DNA of 64,000 bases from Persicimonas caeni (GCF_006517175.1 NZ_CP041186.1:6971074-7035073), one strand, 5' to 3'. Positions 16,899 to 26,746 are shown, numbered from the stretch's first letter. Notes: generated by a model not told the origin, from the letters alone. Numbers and translations are program-made.

Positions 16899-18728
16899 AT
16901 GGGCAGAACGATAGGAATCGACCTTGGTACCACCAACAGTTGCGTGTGCGTCCTCGACGGTGATGACCGTGTAGTCATCCCCAACGCCGAAGGCGCGCGG
17001 ACCACGCCCTCGGTCGTCGCCTTCACCGAAGACGGCGAGCGACTGGTCGGCCAACTGGCCAAGCGTCAAGCCCAGACCAATGCGGAGAACACCGTCTCGG
17101 CGGTCAAACGCCTGATCGGTAAGCGCTACGACGACGAGGACGTCCAGCAGGCCATGCGGTCGGTGCCGTACTCCATCGTCGAGTCGGACAACGGCGACGC
17201 CTGGGTGGCCGCGCGAGGCAAAGAGTACTCGCCGCCCGAAATCTCGTCGTTCGTGCTGCGCGAGATGAAGAAGGTCGCCGAAGACTTTCTGGGCGAAGAG
17301 GTCACCGACGCGGTGATCACGGTGCCCGCCTACTTCAACGATGCCCAGCGTCAGGCGACCAAAAATGCCGGAAAGATCGCCGGGCTCAACGTGCTGCGTA
17401 TCGTCAACGAGCCCACCGCGGCTGCGTTGGCCTACGGGGTGGGCAAAGGCGACGCCGCCGACGACCAGACCGTGGCGGTCTACGACATGGGCGGCGGCAC
17501 CTTCGATATCTCGATCCTCGAGCTTGCCTCGGGGGTCTTTAGCGTCGTGTCCACCGCCGGCGACACTTTCTTGGGCGGTGAAGACTTCGACAACGTGATC
17601 ATCGACTGGCTCGCCGACGAGTTCGAAGCCGAGCATGGCATCGACCTGCGCGACGAGAAGATGGCGCTGCAGCGCCTCAAAGAGGAGGCCGAGCGCGCCA
17701 AGTGCGAGCTGTCGACCAAAGACGAAACCGACATCAGCCTGCCGTTCATCTACTCCGACGAGGAAGGGCCCAAGCACTTGGAGACGAACCTGTCGCGCCA
17801 GAAGCTCGAAGAGCTGGTCGGCGGGCTCGTCGAAGAGTCGCTCGGGCCGTGCAAGCAGGCGCTCGACGACGCCGGGCTCGACAAGAGCGACGTCGACACC
17901 ATTCTGCTCGTCGGCGGCATGACGCGCATGCCGCTTATCCGTCAGAAGGTCAGCGCCTTCTTCAACAAGGAACCCGACGCCTCGGTCAACCCCGACGAGG
18001 TCGTCGCCCTGGGCGCCGCCGTGCAGGGCAGCATCGCCCGCGGTGAGCTCACCGACGTGCTCCTGCTCGACGTCACCCCGTTGACGATGGGCGTGGAGAC
18101 CGCCGGTGGCGTCTTTACCCCGCTCATTCCCCGCAATACCACGGTGCCTTGCAGTCACACCGAGGTCTTCAGCACCGCGCGTGACAACCAGTCGATGGTG
18201 CGCGTGCACGTGCTGCAGGGCGAGCGCAAAATGGCCGCCGACAACAAGAGCTTGGCCAAATTCGAGCTCGTGGGAATCCCACCCGCCCCTCGAGGCGTTC
18301 CCAAGATCGAAGTGACGTTCAGCATCGACGAAAACGGCATGGTGAATGTGCGCGCCAAAGATATGGGCTCCGGTAAGGAGCAAAGCGTCAACATCGTGGC
18401 CGACGGCGGTCTGAGCGACAACCAGATCGAAGAGATGATCGAGCAGGCGGCTCAGTTCGAAGAGCAGGACCGCCTCCAGAAGGAGCTCGTCGAGATGCGC
18501 AACGAGGCCCAAGGCCTGTTGTACTCGACCGAGCGAAGCTTCAACGAGTTCGGCGACGCGCTGCCCGAAGACGAGCAGCAGGATATCGCCAATGATATCG
18601 CGACCATCAAAGATCTGGTCGAGGACGCCAACAAAGAAGAACTCGAGGCGATCATTGCAAACCTCGAAGCATCAGCCTATCGCTTGGCCGAGGCGATGTA
18701 CGCCTCTGAGGCCGAAGACGAAGCATAA
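16899..18728 (+). CDS. dnaK: Chaperone protein DnaK (Hsp70)
   Basis: A 609-residue Hsp70. The ATPase domain shows phosphate-1 motif [31 protein letters not shown], connect-1 [15 protein letters not shown], phosphate-2 [14 protein letters not shown] and adenosine motif [13 protein letters not shown]. The linker VLLLDVTPL leads to a substrate-binding domain and a helical lid. The protein is about 30 residues shorter than E. coli DnaK and ends ASEAEDEA rather than in the usual EEVxDxxK tail. It works with GrpE (upstream) and DnaJ (14 bases downstream) in ATP-driven refolding in the cytoplasm. The ribosome site before ATG 16899 is weak. Confidence 0.97.
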   Translation: MGRTIGIDLGTTNSCVCVLDGDDRVVIPNAEGARTTPSVVAFTEDGERLVGQLAKRQAQTNAENTVSAVKRLIGKRYDDEDVQQAMRSVPYSIVESDNGDAWVAARGKEYSPPEISSFVLREMKKVAEDFLGEEVTDAVITVPAYFNDAQRQATKNAGKIAGLNVLRIVNEPTAAALAYGVGKGDAADDQTVAVYDMGGGTFDISILELASGVFSVVSTAGDTFLGGEDFDNVIIDWLADEFEAEHGIDLRDEKMALQRLKEEAERAKCELSTKDETDISLPFIYSDEEGPKHLETNLSRQKLEELVGGLVEESLGPCKQALDDAGLDKSDVDTILLVGGMTRMPLIRQKVSAFFNKEPDASVNPDEVVALGAAVQGSIARGELTDVLLLDVTPLTMGVETAGGVFTPLIPRNTTVPCSHTEVFSTARDNQSMVRVHVLQGERKMAADNKSLAKFELVGIPPAPRGVPKIEVTFSIDENGMVNVRAKDMGSGKEQSVNIVADGGLSDNQIEEMIEQAAQFEEQDRLQKELVEMRNEAQGLLYSTERSFNEFGDALPEDEQQDIANDIATIKDLVEDANKEELEAIIANLEASAYRLAEAMYASEAEDEA

Positions 18729-18741
18729 AAGCAGTTAAAAT

Positions 18742-19854
18742 ATGTCTATAAATCCCTACGAGGTGCTCGGCGTCTCGCGAGATGCAGAACTCTCCGAGAT
18801 CAAGGCGGCGTACCGCCGTCTGGCTATCAAGCACCATCCGGACAAAAACCCCGACGACCCCGACTCCGAGGAGCGCTTCAAGGAGGTCAACGAGGCCTTC
18901 GAGATCTTGAGTGATCCGGAGAAGCGCCAGACCTACGACCGCTTTGGCACGACCAAAGGCTTTGGCGGTGGCCAGGGCTTTGGCGGCCAAGGATTTGGCG
19001 GCCAGGGCTTCGGCGACGTGTTCGACATCTTCAGCAGCATGTTCGGCGGCGCCGCCGGCGGCGGCCGCGGCCGACGAGGCCAGCGTGGCGCGGACTTCAA
19101 AATGGAGTTCGAGGTCACCTACAAAGAGGCCGCCGAAGGTGTGAGCCGTGAGGTCGAAATCCCCGCCTTCGAAGATTGCGAGACGTGCGATGCGACCGGC
19201 GCCAAGCCGGGAACGAGCGTCGAGACCTGCTCGAATTGCGGCGGCCGCGGTGCGGTGCGCGTGCAAAACGGCTTCTTCTCGATGATGCGCTCGTGTCCGC
19301 GCTGCGACGGCACCGGCGAGGTCATCCCCGAGCCGTGCCAGGACTGTGGCGGCAAGGGCATTCGCCAGACGACCGAGACGCTCGAGGTCGAAGTGCCTCC
19401 GGGCGTCGACACCGGCCAGAAGCTCCGGTGGACCGGCCGCGGTGGCCCGGGCGCCGACGGTGGCCCGCCCGGCGACCTCTACATCGTCATTCGCCTGGAG
19501 GACCACCCGCTCTTCGAGCGCGAGGGCAACAACGTCATCTGCACGGTGCCCATCAGCTTCACGCAAGCGGCGCTCGGCGGCAAGATCGAGGTCCCCACGC
19601 TCGACGGCAAGGTCAACATGACGGTGCCTGCGGGCACGCAGACGGGCAAGACCTTCCGGCTGTCCGGCAAGGGCTTCCCGTCCGTCGGTGGCCGCAGTCA
19701 GGGTGACCAACTCGTCAAGGTCGTCGTCGAGACGCCGGTCAAGTTGACCGATCGCCAAAAGGAGTTGCTCACCGAGTTTGCCGAAGAGGGCGGCGAGGAT
19801 GTGCACCCGGAGCGAAAGGGCTTCTTCGACCGCATGAAGGAGCTCTTTGGATAG
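18742..19854 (+). CDS. dnaJ: Chaperone protein DnaJ (Hsp40, type I)
   Basis: A 370-residue co-chaperone. Residues 1-70 form the J-domain with the HPD tripeptide ([14 protein letters not shown]); a Gly/Phe-rich stretch with a repeated GFGGQ unit follows (about 73-95). Four zinc-finger modules CxxCxGxG-type are visible: [24 protein letters not shown] and CQDCGGKG. The C-terminal beta domains and dimer region complete the type I architecture. It stimulates DnaK ATPase and delivers substrates. It lies 14 bases after dnaK, so co-transcription and coupled expression are likely. Confidence 0.97.
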   Translation: MSINPYEVLGVSRDAELSEIKAAYRRLAIKHHPDKNPDDPDSEERFKEVNEAFEILSDPEKRQTYDRFGTTKGFGGGQGFGGQGFGGQGFGDVFDIFSSMFGGAAGGGRGRRGQRGADFKMEFEVTYKEAAEGVSREVEIPAFEDCETCDATGAKPGTSVETCSNCGGRGAVRVQNGFFSMMRSCPRCDGTGEVIPEPCQDCGGKGIRQTTETLEVEVPPGVDTGQKLRWTGRGGPGADGGPPGDLYIVIRLEDHPLFEREGNNVICTVPISFTQAALGGKIEVPTLDGKVNMTVPAGTQTGKTFRLSGKGFPSVGGRSQGDQLVKVVVETPVKLTDRQKELLTEFAEEGGEDVHPERKGFFDRMKELFG

Positions 19855-19873
19855 GACGCCCAGACAAGCTGCC

Positions 19874-21157
19874 ATGCGAACAGGTGCAATCATTTGGGTG
19901 GGGATTCTCACCGTGCTCTGTTTGCTGGCAGCCCCTGTGGCGCACGCCCAAGACGCTTCTGCGGATCCTTCCAGCGCGGCAAAATCTAGCAAAAAACGTT
20001 TCGCGATTGGTGTCGCGTTGCCTCTCTCCGGGGAGTATGCCCCGGTGGGAAAGCAGGTGCTCGAGTCCATCGAGCTCGCCGCGCGTGACCTCGGTGTGCG
20101 CCTCGTGTCGAAGGACACCGAGGGCACGCCCGTGGGCGCCATCGAGGCGGTGCGCGAACTCGCCAAGGACGACGAGATCCTCGCGGTTTTGGGCCCCATC
20201 GGCCGACGCGAGTCGCGCGCGGCTGCTCAAATCGCCCAGCGCGAGGGCATCCCGCTCTTCTCCTATGCGAGCTCCGACGCCGTCAATCGCGCAGGCAACT
20301 GGGTCTACCGGCTGCGGCTCACCCCGGCCGAGCAGGCCCGCCAGCTCGCCGACGCGGTGCGAACTCACCTTTCAGACCAGAAGCGCGTCGGCATCCTCTT
20401 TCCCGAGTCGAATTACGGGCGCGAGGCGGCGGTCGCCTTTGCGACGCGCTTTGCCGCCCTGGGCGGCGAGGTGAGCGCGGTCGCGAGCTATCCGGAGAAG
20501 ACCACCGATTTTCGAAAACCGCTCGACGAGCTCGTCGGAAAACGGGTGCACCTGGGCAAGCGCGCGCGCTACGGAAAGCGGCGCGCCGACGGCGACGGGT
20601 ACGCCAAGATTCGTCGCAAGGCGTCGGTCGACTTCGACCTGCTCTTTATCCCCGACTTCCACGGGCGCATCTCGCGGCTTCTGCCCTTCTTGCCGCAAGC
20701 CGGCCTCCAAACAGGGGAGGGCGGCAAGGGGACTGCGGTGCAGATGCTCGGCCTCGCCGGCTGGCAGGGCTCGTCGATGAAGCTGACCGGCGCGCACGCC
20801 GCCGGCGCCATCTACACGGATCTATTCGTGGGTGATGCCGACGGCGGCCGCTCCGAGGACTTCGCCACGATGTTCGAGGGCAAGACCGGTCGGCGCCCCG
20901 TCGACCTCGACGCCGAGGTCTTCGACAGCGCCTGGATGGTCGCCAAACTGCTCCAGAAGGCCCAGAAGCGCCATCAGGCGGCCGCGAACAAGCCGTCGAC
21001 CGCCGAATTGCGCCTCTTCTTGGCCAACCAACTGCCCCGCAAGCCAGAGTTTAGTGGCGTGAGCGGTGATCTCGGCTTCGGACAGCAGGGGGCGCCCGTT
21101 CGGCCGGTGAAGCTGTATCAGTTCGACGTGGATGGTACAGTGACCCCGTTTCGGTAA
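19874..21157 (+). CDS. Periplasmic binding protein type 1-like protein (LivJ/LpoA-like)
   Basis: ATG 19874 gives a 427-residue protein with a signal peptide cleaved after ...APVAHA (the frame also opens at TTG 19847 inside dnaJ). The mature part is a two-lobed type 1 periplasmic-binding fold: FAIGVALPLSGEYAPVGKQVLESIELAARDLG is the typical branched-chain amino-acid receptor start, then EILAVLGPIGRRESRAAAQIAQREGIPLFSYAS, and RVGILFPESNYGREAAVAFA in the second lobe. No transporter genes are adjacent, so it may be a receptor or an LpoA-like activator of penicillin-binding proteins rather than an ABC solute-binding protein. An Arg/Lys-rich insert (KRVHLGKRARYGKRR) interrupts the second lobe. Confidence 0.8.
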   Translation: MRTGAIIWVGILTVLCLLAAPVAHAQDASADPSSAAKSSKKRFAIGVALPLSGEYAPVGKQVLESIELAARDLGVRLVSKDTEGTPVGAIEAVRELAKDDEILAVLGPIGRRESRAAAQIAQREGIPLFSYASSDAVNRAGNWVYRLRLTPAEQARQLADAVRTHLSDQKRVGILFPESNYGREAAVAFATRFAALGGEVSAVASYPEKTTDFRKPLDELVGKRVHLGKRARYGKRRADGDGYAKIRRKASVDFDLLFIPDFHGRISRLLPFLPQAGLQTGEGGKGTAVQMLGLAGWQGSSMKLTGAHAAGAIYTDLFVGDADGGRSEDFATMFEGKTGRRPVDLDAEVFDSAWMVAKLLQKAQKRHQAAANKPSTAELRLFLANQLPRKPEFSGVSGDLGFGQQGAPVRPVKLYQFDVDGTVTPFR

Positions 21158-21193
21158 TCACCAGCTTTCTGTTTTCAGAGACGAGAAGACGCT

Positions 21194-22030
21194 GTGGAGA
21201 TTCGCTGTGACAACTGCTCGCATGTTGGCCCCGCCGCCGAGGTTCGCCCGGGCGCAGGCGGCGTGGTGCTGGTGTGTGAGAACTGCGAGCACGAGAATGT
21301 GCTGGACGTCGGCGAGACGACCACGAACGCCGGTGCGGGGCGCGACGCCGAGGCTCCCGACGCATCGAAGGCCAAAACACCCCAGACTGCAGAGCTCGAT
21401 GCGCCGGACAAAGAGCCGGCCGAGGCCAGGGCGGGTAGCTTCGAGAGCAACGACCAAGTCCGCATGTGGCTGCGCGAGGACGCCCTCAAGGCGCTCATCC
21501 CCGAGCCGGGTGTGGGCCCGCGTTGCCGCAAATGTGCTCAGTTGCTCTCGCCCCACGCCGACAACTGCACCCGTTGCGGGTTGAACCGCGACGAAGCCGA
21601 GCGCCATGCCCCCGGCGAGGCCCCTTGGGAGCGCGCGCCGCAGGGTAAGGAGAGCGAAAAAGAGCAGGCCGAACTCTTGTGGGAGTCCTTCGCAGAAGAC
21701 CCCGGCTCACAGAGCCTGCAGAAATTCGTCGACTTTGTGCGCGACGAGGGCCTGCTCGACCTGGGCATCCGCAAACTCCGCTTCTATCTGGTCGACCATC
21801 CCGACGACGATGAGGCCGTCGGGCACTTGCGCGATCTGGCCGAGAGTCTGCAGTCGAAGATCATCGTCGCCCAGGTCCAGGCGCGGGCGAGCGCCGACTC
21901 GTTTCAAGAGGATGTCAGCCGCTTTCGAAACCGCATGCTCATCGGCACGCTGGTCTTCTGGGGCGGGATTTTCCTTTTGTTCTTGATGTTTTTCTGGGAT
22001 AACTGCGCAAGTGGTATACCTAATTTCTGA
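21194..22030 (+). CDS. Zinc-ribbon protein with C-terminal membrane anchor
   Basis: A 278-residue protein from GTG 21194. Residues 5-31 hold a first Cys-pair finger (CDNC and CENC) like the MJ0042-type zinc ribbons common in deltaproteobacteria; a second ribbon (CRKCAQLLSPHADNCTRCG) is at about residues 112-130. A helical middle region (about 150-235) is TPR-like in spacing, and a transmembrane helix (IGTLVFWGGIFLLFLMFFW) lies near the C-terminus. It probably faces the cytoplasm. The role is unknown; it is followed by thiL 50 bases downstream. Confidence 0.75.
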   Translation: MEIRCDNCSHVGPAAEVRPGAGGVVLVCENCEHENVLDVGETTTNAGAGRDAEAPDASKAKTPQTAELDAPDKEPAEARAGSFESNDQVRMWLREDALKALIPEPGVGPRCRKCAQLLSPHADNCTRCGLNRDEAERHAPGEAPWERAPQGKESEKEQAELLWESFAEDPGSQSLQKFVDFVRDEGLLDLGIRKLRFYLVDHPDDDEAVGHLRDLAESLQSKIIVAQVQARASADSFQEDVSRFRNRMLIGTLVFWGGIFLLFLMFFWDNCASGIPNF

Positions 22031-22080
22031 CGGACGTTTGTGCACGGGTTGACGCAGCAAAGAACCCGGCCACGAGGCTG

Positions 22081-23076
22081 ATGTACCGAGAATTCGACTT
22101 AATCGAGCGCATCTCCAAGATCTTTGGGCAACCTGAAGGGGTGACGCTCGGGATCGGCGATGATTGCGCCGTGCTCGATCCGGGTCGCTTCGACCTGGTG
22201 ACGACCGATACGATGGTCGAAGGGGTGCATTTTCGTCGTGACTGGAGCTCGCCTCAGGATATCGGCTTCAAGGCGCTGGCGGTCTCGTTGAGCGACGTCG
22301 CCGCGATGGGCGGCGGCCCGGGCGCCTTCTTCTTGAATCTGACGCTTCCCAAGGACGAAGACGAGGCGTTTGTCGAGGGCTTGCTCGAAGGGCTCAAACA
22401 AGCCTGCGTCGAGCTCGGGCCTGCGGGGTTCGAGGTGTCGGCTGCAGGTGGTGACGTCACCGCCACGCGGGGTCCGGTGGTCATCACGACCACGCTGCTG
22501 GGCGAGGCGTCTCCTGCCGGCCCGCTGATGCGAAGCGGCGCCGTGCCGGGCGACCGCATCGTCATCCTCGGCCCGACGGGGCTCGCGCAGGCAGGCGTCG
22601 AGGTGCTCGAAGCCGGCCTCGACCCGGACGATTACCCGGCGCTCGTCGCTGCGCACCGGCGGCCGACGCCGCTCGTGCGCCAGGGCGCGCTGCTGGGCCT
22701 CTATGGTATCCCCTCGGCGCTCATCGACGTGACCGACGGATTGGCCCAGGACCTGGGGCATATCCTCGAGCGCAGCAAGGTCGGCGCGTCCATCGAGACG
22801 CATCACCTGCCGCGCCACGACGAATTGGTGGCGTTTTGCGAGGCCACCGACGCCGACGTGCTCGGCTACATGCTTCAAGGAGGCGAAGACCTTCAGCTTT
22901 GCTTCTGCGTGCCCCCGGCGCGCATGCCCAAGCTGTGGGAGGTCGCCCGGCGCGAGGATTGGGACGTCTTCGACATCGGCGAGGTGCGCGGATCCGACGA
23001 AGGTCTGCGCGTGCTCGGCCCCGACGGCCAACCCCTGGACATCGAAACCATCGGCTACCAACACTTTGCGGACTGA
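22081..23076 (+). CDS. thiL: Thiamine-monophosphate kinase ThiL
   Basis: ThiL phosphorylates thiamine monophosphate to thiamine pyrophosphate with ATP, the last step of cofactor synthesis. The 331-residue product has the expected length and order: REFDLIERI near the N-terminus, the metal-binding LGIGDDCAVLDPG, TTDTMVEGVHFRRDW, ALAVSLSDVAAMGGGP and AAGGDVT, then the second-domain motifs DVTDGLAQDLGHI and MLQGGEDLQLCF. Its stop overlaps the next start (TGATG at 23074-23078), which suggests translational coupling to the methyltransferase gene. Confidence 0.95.
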   Translation: MYREFDLIERISKIFGQPEGVTLGIGDDCAVLDPGRFDLVTTDTMVEGVHFRRDWSSPQDIGFKALAVSLSDVAAMGGGPGAFFLNLTLPKDEDEAFVEGLLEGLKQACVELGPAGFEVSAAGGDVTATRGPVVITTTLLGEASPAGPLMRSGAVPGDRIVILGPTGLAQAGVEVLEAGLDPDDYPALVAAHRRPTPLVRQGALLGLYGIPSALIDVTDGLAQDLGHILERSKVGASIETHHLPRHDELVAFCEATDADVLGYMLQGGEDLQLCFCVPPARMPKLWEVARREDWDVFDIGEVRGSDEGLRVLGPDGQPLDIETIGYQHFAD

Positions 23077-23897
23077 TGAACGACTCGAGCGACAATTTCG
23101 AGCAGGCCGTCGCGCACAAGGCCGTCGTCGAAAAGCTTTGGAGCGAGCCGCTCTTTGAAGCCTGCCGCGACCTTCTTCCGACCCCCGAGGGGGCGACGGT
23201 GCTCGTCGCCGAGGCTCGCTGCGGATACGTGCCGCTGCAACTGGTCGAGATGCTCGAGGACGACACACGCGTCATCGCGCTCGACTCGCACGGCTCGATG
23301 CTCGACCTGGCGCGCAAGCGCGCCGAGGGCGGTGACGCCGAGGACCGCATCTATTTCGTCGCCCAGCGCGTCAACAACCTGTCGTATGCCGACGACGTCT
23401 TCCAGGCGGGCGTGTGCATGGCCGGTCTGCAGACGGGTCGCCAGGCCAAAGAGGGCATCGCCGAGTTGGCGCGAGTGACCAGCAACGGCGGCAAAGTCGT
23501 CGTCGCCGCGCCGCTGGGAACGAGCTTCCCCGAATTCTACGACCTGCTCGACGAGGCCCTTCGCTCCCACGGAATGGCCGAGGTCCTGCCGCGTATCGAG
23601 CGCATGGGGCGCTCACTGTTGAGCCCCGGCTTGCTCGGCCACATCGCCAACGAGAGCGAGCTGACCAACGTCAGCGTCGAGAAGCTTAGCTGGAAGCTCG
23701 GCTTCGACGGCGGGCGCGACTTTTTGCACTCCCCGCTGGTGCGCGAGACCTTCTTTCCGCACTGGCTCGGCCTCATCCGCTCGTCGGACCGCGAGCCCAT
23801 TTTGCGCTACATCTCCGACGCGATCGACACCTACTGGCACGGAAAGCGCTTCGAGACGTCGATCGAGGCGGGCGTGGTCGTTGGAACGGCCCTGTGA
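23076..23897 (+). CDS. Class I SAM-dependent methyltransferase-like protein
   Basis: ATG 23076 overlaps the thiL stop; the longer frame within thiL is a shadow. The 273-residue product has a Rossmann methyltransferase core: motif I region TVLVAEARCGYVPLQLVEML (less glycine-rich than usual), the acidic ribose-binding end VIALDSHGSMLDLARKRA, and motif IV/post-IV positions NLSYADDVFQAGVCMAGLQ and VTSNGGKVVVAAPLG. Residues about 150-273 are a helical extension of unknown role. Because motif I is degenerate (A-R-C-G-Y instead of G-x-G-x-G), substrate and even SAM binding are uncertain. Confidence 0.75.
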   Translation: MNDSSDNFEQAVAHKAVVEKLWSEPLFEACRDLLPTPEGATVLVAEARCGYVPLQLVEMLEDDTRVIALDSHGSMLDLARKRAEGGDAEDRIYFVAQRVNNLSYADDVFQAGVCMAGLQTGRQAKEGIAELARVTSNGGKVVVAAPLGTSFPEFYDLLDEALRSHGMAEVLPRIERMGRSLLSPGLLGHIANESELTNVSVEKLSWKLGFDGGRDFLHSPLVRETFFPHWLGLIRSSDREPILRYISDAIDTYWHGKRFETSIEAGVVVGTAL

Positions 23898-24020
23898 ATG
23901 CCCTCTGACCCGCATTCTGGGCGACTCAGACGAGTAGACGGAAAAATCTGAAATAGATGTGTTGACAGGGTCGTTTTCCTATGGCAAAACGCCTCTCCCG
24001 TCGACGAAGACGGCACATAT

Positions 24021-24093
24021 TCCGGCATAGCTCAGTTGGTAGAGCAGGCGACTGTTAATCGCCTTGTCCCTGGTTCGAGTCCAGGTGCCGGAG
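24021..24093 (+). tRNA. tRNA-Asn (anticodon GTT), copy 1
   Basis: A full cloverleaf: acceptor TCCGGCA/TGCCGGA, D arm with AGCTCAGTTGGTAGAGC, anticodon stem GGCGA/TCGCC with loop CTGTTAA (anticodon GTT) and T arm with GGTTCGAGTCC. Discriminator G, no encoded CCA. A TTGACA box lies at 23962-23967 but no convincing -10 follows it. A second copy with 10 or so substitutions is at 39215. Confidence 0.95.
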
Positions 24094-24098
24094 CTTCC

Positions 24099-24134
24099 GA
24101 AAGGGCGAGATTCTCCCACGAATCTCGCCCTTTC
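24099..24134 (+). terminator. Intrinsic terminator of tRNA-Asn copy 1
   Basis: A perfect 15-base-pair stem (24099-24113 with 24120-24134) closes a six-base loop, starting six bases after the tRNA. The following tract (GTCGTTCTT) is T-rich but not a clean T run. The hairpin may also serve the convergent DUF445 gene. Confidence 0.75.
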
Positions 24135-24195
24135 GTCGTTCTTGCTCCCCGGATTTTTGGAGGCAGACCTTCCTGGTCTGGTCACGCCTCCCAAC

Positions 24196-25413
24196 TCAGC
24201 CAAACACCACGAACGTCTGGAAGAGACCCACCAAAAGGCCGAGCACCGCACCCACGAGCAACAACTTCCACTCGTCCTCCTGGAAGATCGGGCGCAACAG
24301 GCCGGTAAATTGGTCGGGCGGCAGCGCTTGCAGGCGTGTGCGCAGCGTGTCTTCGAGGTCGAGGGCCTCGTTGGCGTACGGCTCGACGTCGTAGAGTGGG
24401 CCGCTGGGGACGGCCTTGACCACACCGCGGGCGACACGTTCTTTGAGGGCCTCGAGGCCGTCGCTGCCCAGCAGAAGCGTGGTGACCGGGCCGGCGGTGG
24501 CGTCGTGGCGCGCGGCGGCATCTTGGACGTGGCGGTCGATGATCTCGAGCAGCCTCGCGCTTCCAGGGCCCTCGAACATCGCCTTCATGATGTTCTCGGT
24601 GGTCACGATATTCTCGGTGATCAGCCGGGCGTAGGCCTCGCTGACTTCTTCTTGGCGCTTCAAGAACGAGCCCTGCCAGGTCAGCCCGAGGACTTTCTTG
24701 GGCGAGGCGGGCTCGAAGATCATTTTGAGGGCGGCGAAGTTGGTCAGATACCCGATGAAGAAGCCTGCGACCGGCATCAGCCAGTTGGCGTCGTAGAAAT
24801 ACCAGGCGACCATCAAGATCAGGCCGAACAAAAACCCGAAGTAGAGCCCCGAGCGCTCGATGAATTTGAACTCTTCGCTGCCGCACTCCAAAAAGATCTG
24901 GTTGAGGAAGGCGCGGTCGGCCAACAGCGCCGAGACGGCCATCTCCTCGAGGTCGAGCACGTCGTCGATTTCGAGGCGCAGGTCGGTGAGCGACTCGCGG
25001 ATGACCTCGTCGGCGTCGGCGGCCGCCCGCGCGTAGATCTCCTGGCGGGCGGGCTCGGGGATGAGCTTCCAGATCTCGGGGTAGCGCGCCTGCATCGTCT
25101 CGTCGATGACCTGGCTGAGCATCTTCTCGACGCCCGGGGAGAGTTCTTCGACCACCCGGTCGGCGTCGAGGCGGTCGACGACCTCCTGGACGCCCACCAG
25201 CCGCGTGGTCATCAGGTCGACGGTGCGTCGGGCCATCGACTCGGCCTTGGCCGGGATGATGCCCTGCCAGCCCAGAAAGGGGCGCACGCCCACGAAGTTC
25301 AGCGGGTAGAAGGTCATCTTGAGGGCGAGCACGTTGGTGCCCCACCCGACGACCGCGCTGGTCACGGGGATGCTCAGGTAGCGCCAGATATCGCTGATGG
25401 CGAGCTCGAACAT
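24196..25413 (-). CDS. DUF445-family membrane protein
   Basis: A 405-residue protein with a hydrophobic N-terminus, a central pair of transmembrane helices (about residues 190-225) and a C-terminal one (LLLVGAVLGLLVGLFQTFVVF). The DUF445 hallmark occurs twice as an internal duplication: GWGTNVLALKMTFYPL with LGWQGIIPAKAESMA at residues about 23-60, and GYLTNFAALKMIFEP with LTWQGSFLKRQEEVS at about 222-260. The function of the family is not established. It starts 9 bases after the enoyl-CoA hydratase stop on the same strand, so the two probably form an operon. Confidence 0.9.
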   Translation of the reverse strand: MFELAISDIWRYLSIPVTSAVVGWGTNVLALKMTFYPLNFVGVRPFLGWQGIIPAKAESMARRTVDLMTTRLVGVQEVVDRLDADRVVEELSPGVEKMLSQVIDETMQARYPEIWKLIPEPARQEIYARAAADADEVIRESLTDLRLEIDDVLDLEEMAVSALLADRAFLNQIFLECGSEEFKFIERSGLYFGFLFGLILMVAWYFYDANWLMPVAGFFIGYLTNFAALKMIFEPASPKKVLGLTWQGSFLKRQEEVSEAYARLITENIVTTENIMKAMFEGPGSARLLEIIDRHVQDAAARHDATAGPVTTLLLGSDGLEALKERVARGVVKAVPSGPLYDVEPYANEALDLEDTLRTRLQALPPDQFTGLLRPIFQEDEWKLLLVGAVLGLLVGLFQTFVVFG

Positions 25414-25422
25414 AAGGCAATC

Positions 25423-26250
25423 TCAATCATCGAGGAGTTTGGACCACAGCGGGCGCGTCAGGCTCAGGGCCAGGAAGACGAGCGCCGGGCCGTATTTCTC
25501 GCGGCTCCACAAAAAGCGGTACTGACCCATCAGAAACGGGGTGTCGAGGAAGGCGTCGGCGAGTTGTCGGGACTCGCGGGCGTTGATCTCTTTGAGCTCC
25601 TCGCGGGTCGAGCCTGCGCCGAACTCGCGGGGTTTGTCCGCTTCGATCCACTCCTCGGCGATGGCTTGGGCGCGGTCGAGCAGCTCGTCGTGGGCGGTGA
25701 CTTCGTCGACGAGCCCGATTTCGAGGGCCTCCTCGGCGTCGGGCTGCCAGCCCTCGGGGCCGAGCATGCGCTGGGCGTTCTCTTCGCCGATGAGCCGCGG
25801 CAAGTGCACGCTCGAGCAGCCCTCGGGGGTGACGCCCAGGCGAGCGAACGGGGTCGAGAAGGTCGCCTTCTCGGAGGCGATGATCGCGTCGCACAGGGTC
25901 GCCGAGGTGACCGTGGCGCCGATGGCCGGGCCGTTGACGGCCACCAGGATCGGCTTGTCGAAGTCGATGAAGTTGTCGAACAACTCCTGGTTGTGCTTCA
26001 CGATCATCTCGTGGAGCCGACGCGGATGGTCGAGCTGGATGGTCGACGAGAGGTTGACCCCGGCGCTGTAGTAGGGGTCGGTGCCGGTCAAAATGACCGC
26101 CTCGACGTCCTCGTCGGCCTCGGCGGCGTCCAGGGCCTCGAAGAGCGCCTCCATCATCGCCATGGTCCATCCGTTGAGCTTGCGCGGTAGGTTCATGCGC
26201 AGGGTGCGCACGTGGTTTTGGGTCGAACTGACGATCAAATCTTCAGACAT
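25423..26250 (-). CDS. Enoyl-CoA hydratase/isomerase (crotonase family)
   Basis: A 275-residue crotonase-fold protein. The oxyanion-hole segment is YYSAGVNLSS (about residues 60-69), and the second is NGPAIGATVTSATLCDAIIAS. The catalytic-loop motif FARLGVTPEGCSSVHLPRLIG carries a single Glu in the PEGCSS context, which is more like delta3-delta2-enoyl-CoA isomerases (ECI/PECI type) than two-Glu hydratases. Substrate is therefore likely an unsaturated acyl-CoA in beta-oxidation; the precise reaction is inference. It is the first gene of a two-gene unit with the DUF445 protein. Confidence 0.92.
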   Translation of the reverse strand: MSEDLIVSSTQNHVRTLRMNLPRKLNGWTMAMMEALFEALDAAEADEDVEAVILTGTDPYYSAGVNLSSTIQLDHPRRLHEMIVKHNQELFDNFIDFDKPILVAVNGPAIGATVTSATLCDAIIASEKATFSTPFARLGVTPEGCSSVHLPRLIGEENAQRMLGPEGWQPDAEEALEIGLVDEVTAHDELLDRAQAIAEEWIEADKPREFGAGSTREELKEINARESRQLADAFLDTPFLMGQYRFLWSREKYGPALVFLALSLTRPLWSKLLDD

Positions 26251-26353
26251 CTCTTTGCTCGCTGCTTGATGGCGTTGTTGGACGCGACGGACTGTACACG
26301 CCTGCGGGCGTCAATGCACGTTGCGAGGTGTGTTTGTGGTGCTCGAGACGGAC

Positions 26354-26658
26354 TTGCATTGGCGGAGGCGTTGCAGGGTTGTGGTTTGCATTGGCGGAGG
26401 CCCTGCAGGGTTGTGGCGCCCGCTACATAGGGCGCCCTGAACTGCGGGCGTTAAGGACATGAGGGCAGCCGTGGTGAGATGTTTCGGGTTGTCGAAGCCG
26501 ACGTTTCGTCATCCACAACAACCAGGGCGTTACAATTCGCAGCCCCTATGTCCTTAACGCGCGTAGTTCAGCGCGCCCCACGTAGATGGCGCCACGCCCC
26601 AGCAAGGCCACCTCTACCCAAGCCACACCCCAGCAAGGCCACCTCGACGCAAGCCACC
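26354..26658. repeat. 305-bp inverted-repeat element with tandem repeats in each arm
   Basis: The inner arms 26415-26460 and 26548-26592 are inverted copies of each other with few mismatches (shared blocks GGCGCC, CTGAACT, GCGTTAAGGACAT). Outside them, the left arm has two 31-base units (26354-26384 and 26386-26416, each TTGCATTGGCGGAGGC...GGGTTGTGG) and the right arm has two 31-base units (26597-26627 and 26628-26658, each CCCCAGCAAGGCCACCTC...CAAGCCAC) that are approximate inverted complements of the left units. The unpaired centre is about 87 bases. The element fills most of the 496-base gap before the YceI gene and holds no credible gene. Confidence 0.75.
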
Positions 26659-26746
26659 CCCCCAAAACGAATCAGAGGGTTACAGAACGCCCTTGTGCGT
26701 GTAGATCAAAGACCAGCACATCATCCCAACTCACGGAGGAATGCAG

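Noticed and set aside
16890-18512. 540-residue minus-strand frame opposite dnaK
   Set aside because: Antisense to a fully conserved Hsp70 gene.
23962-23990. Promoter of tRNA-Asn copy 1
   Set aside because: TTGACA is present at 23962 but no acceptable -10 sequence follows at the right distance.
24064-26190. 708-residue plus-strand frame
   Set aside because: Antisense to the DUF445 and enoyl-CoA hydratase genes; begins inside tRNA-Asn and has shadow-type composition (VE/GDL-rich).
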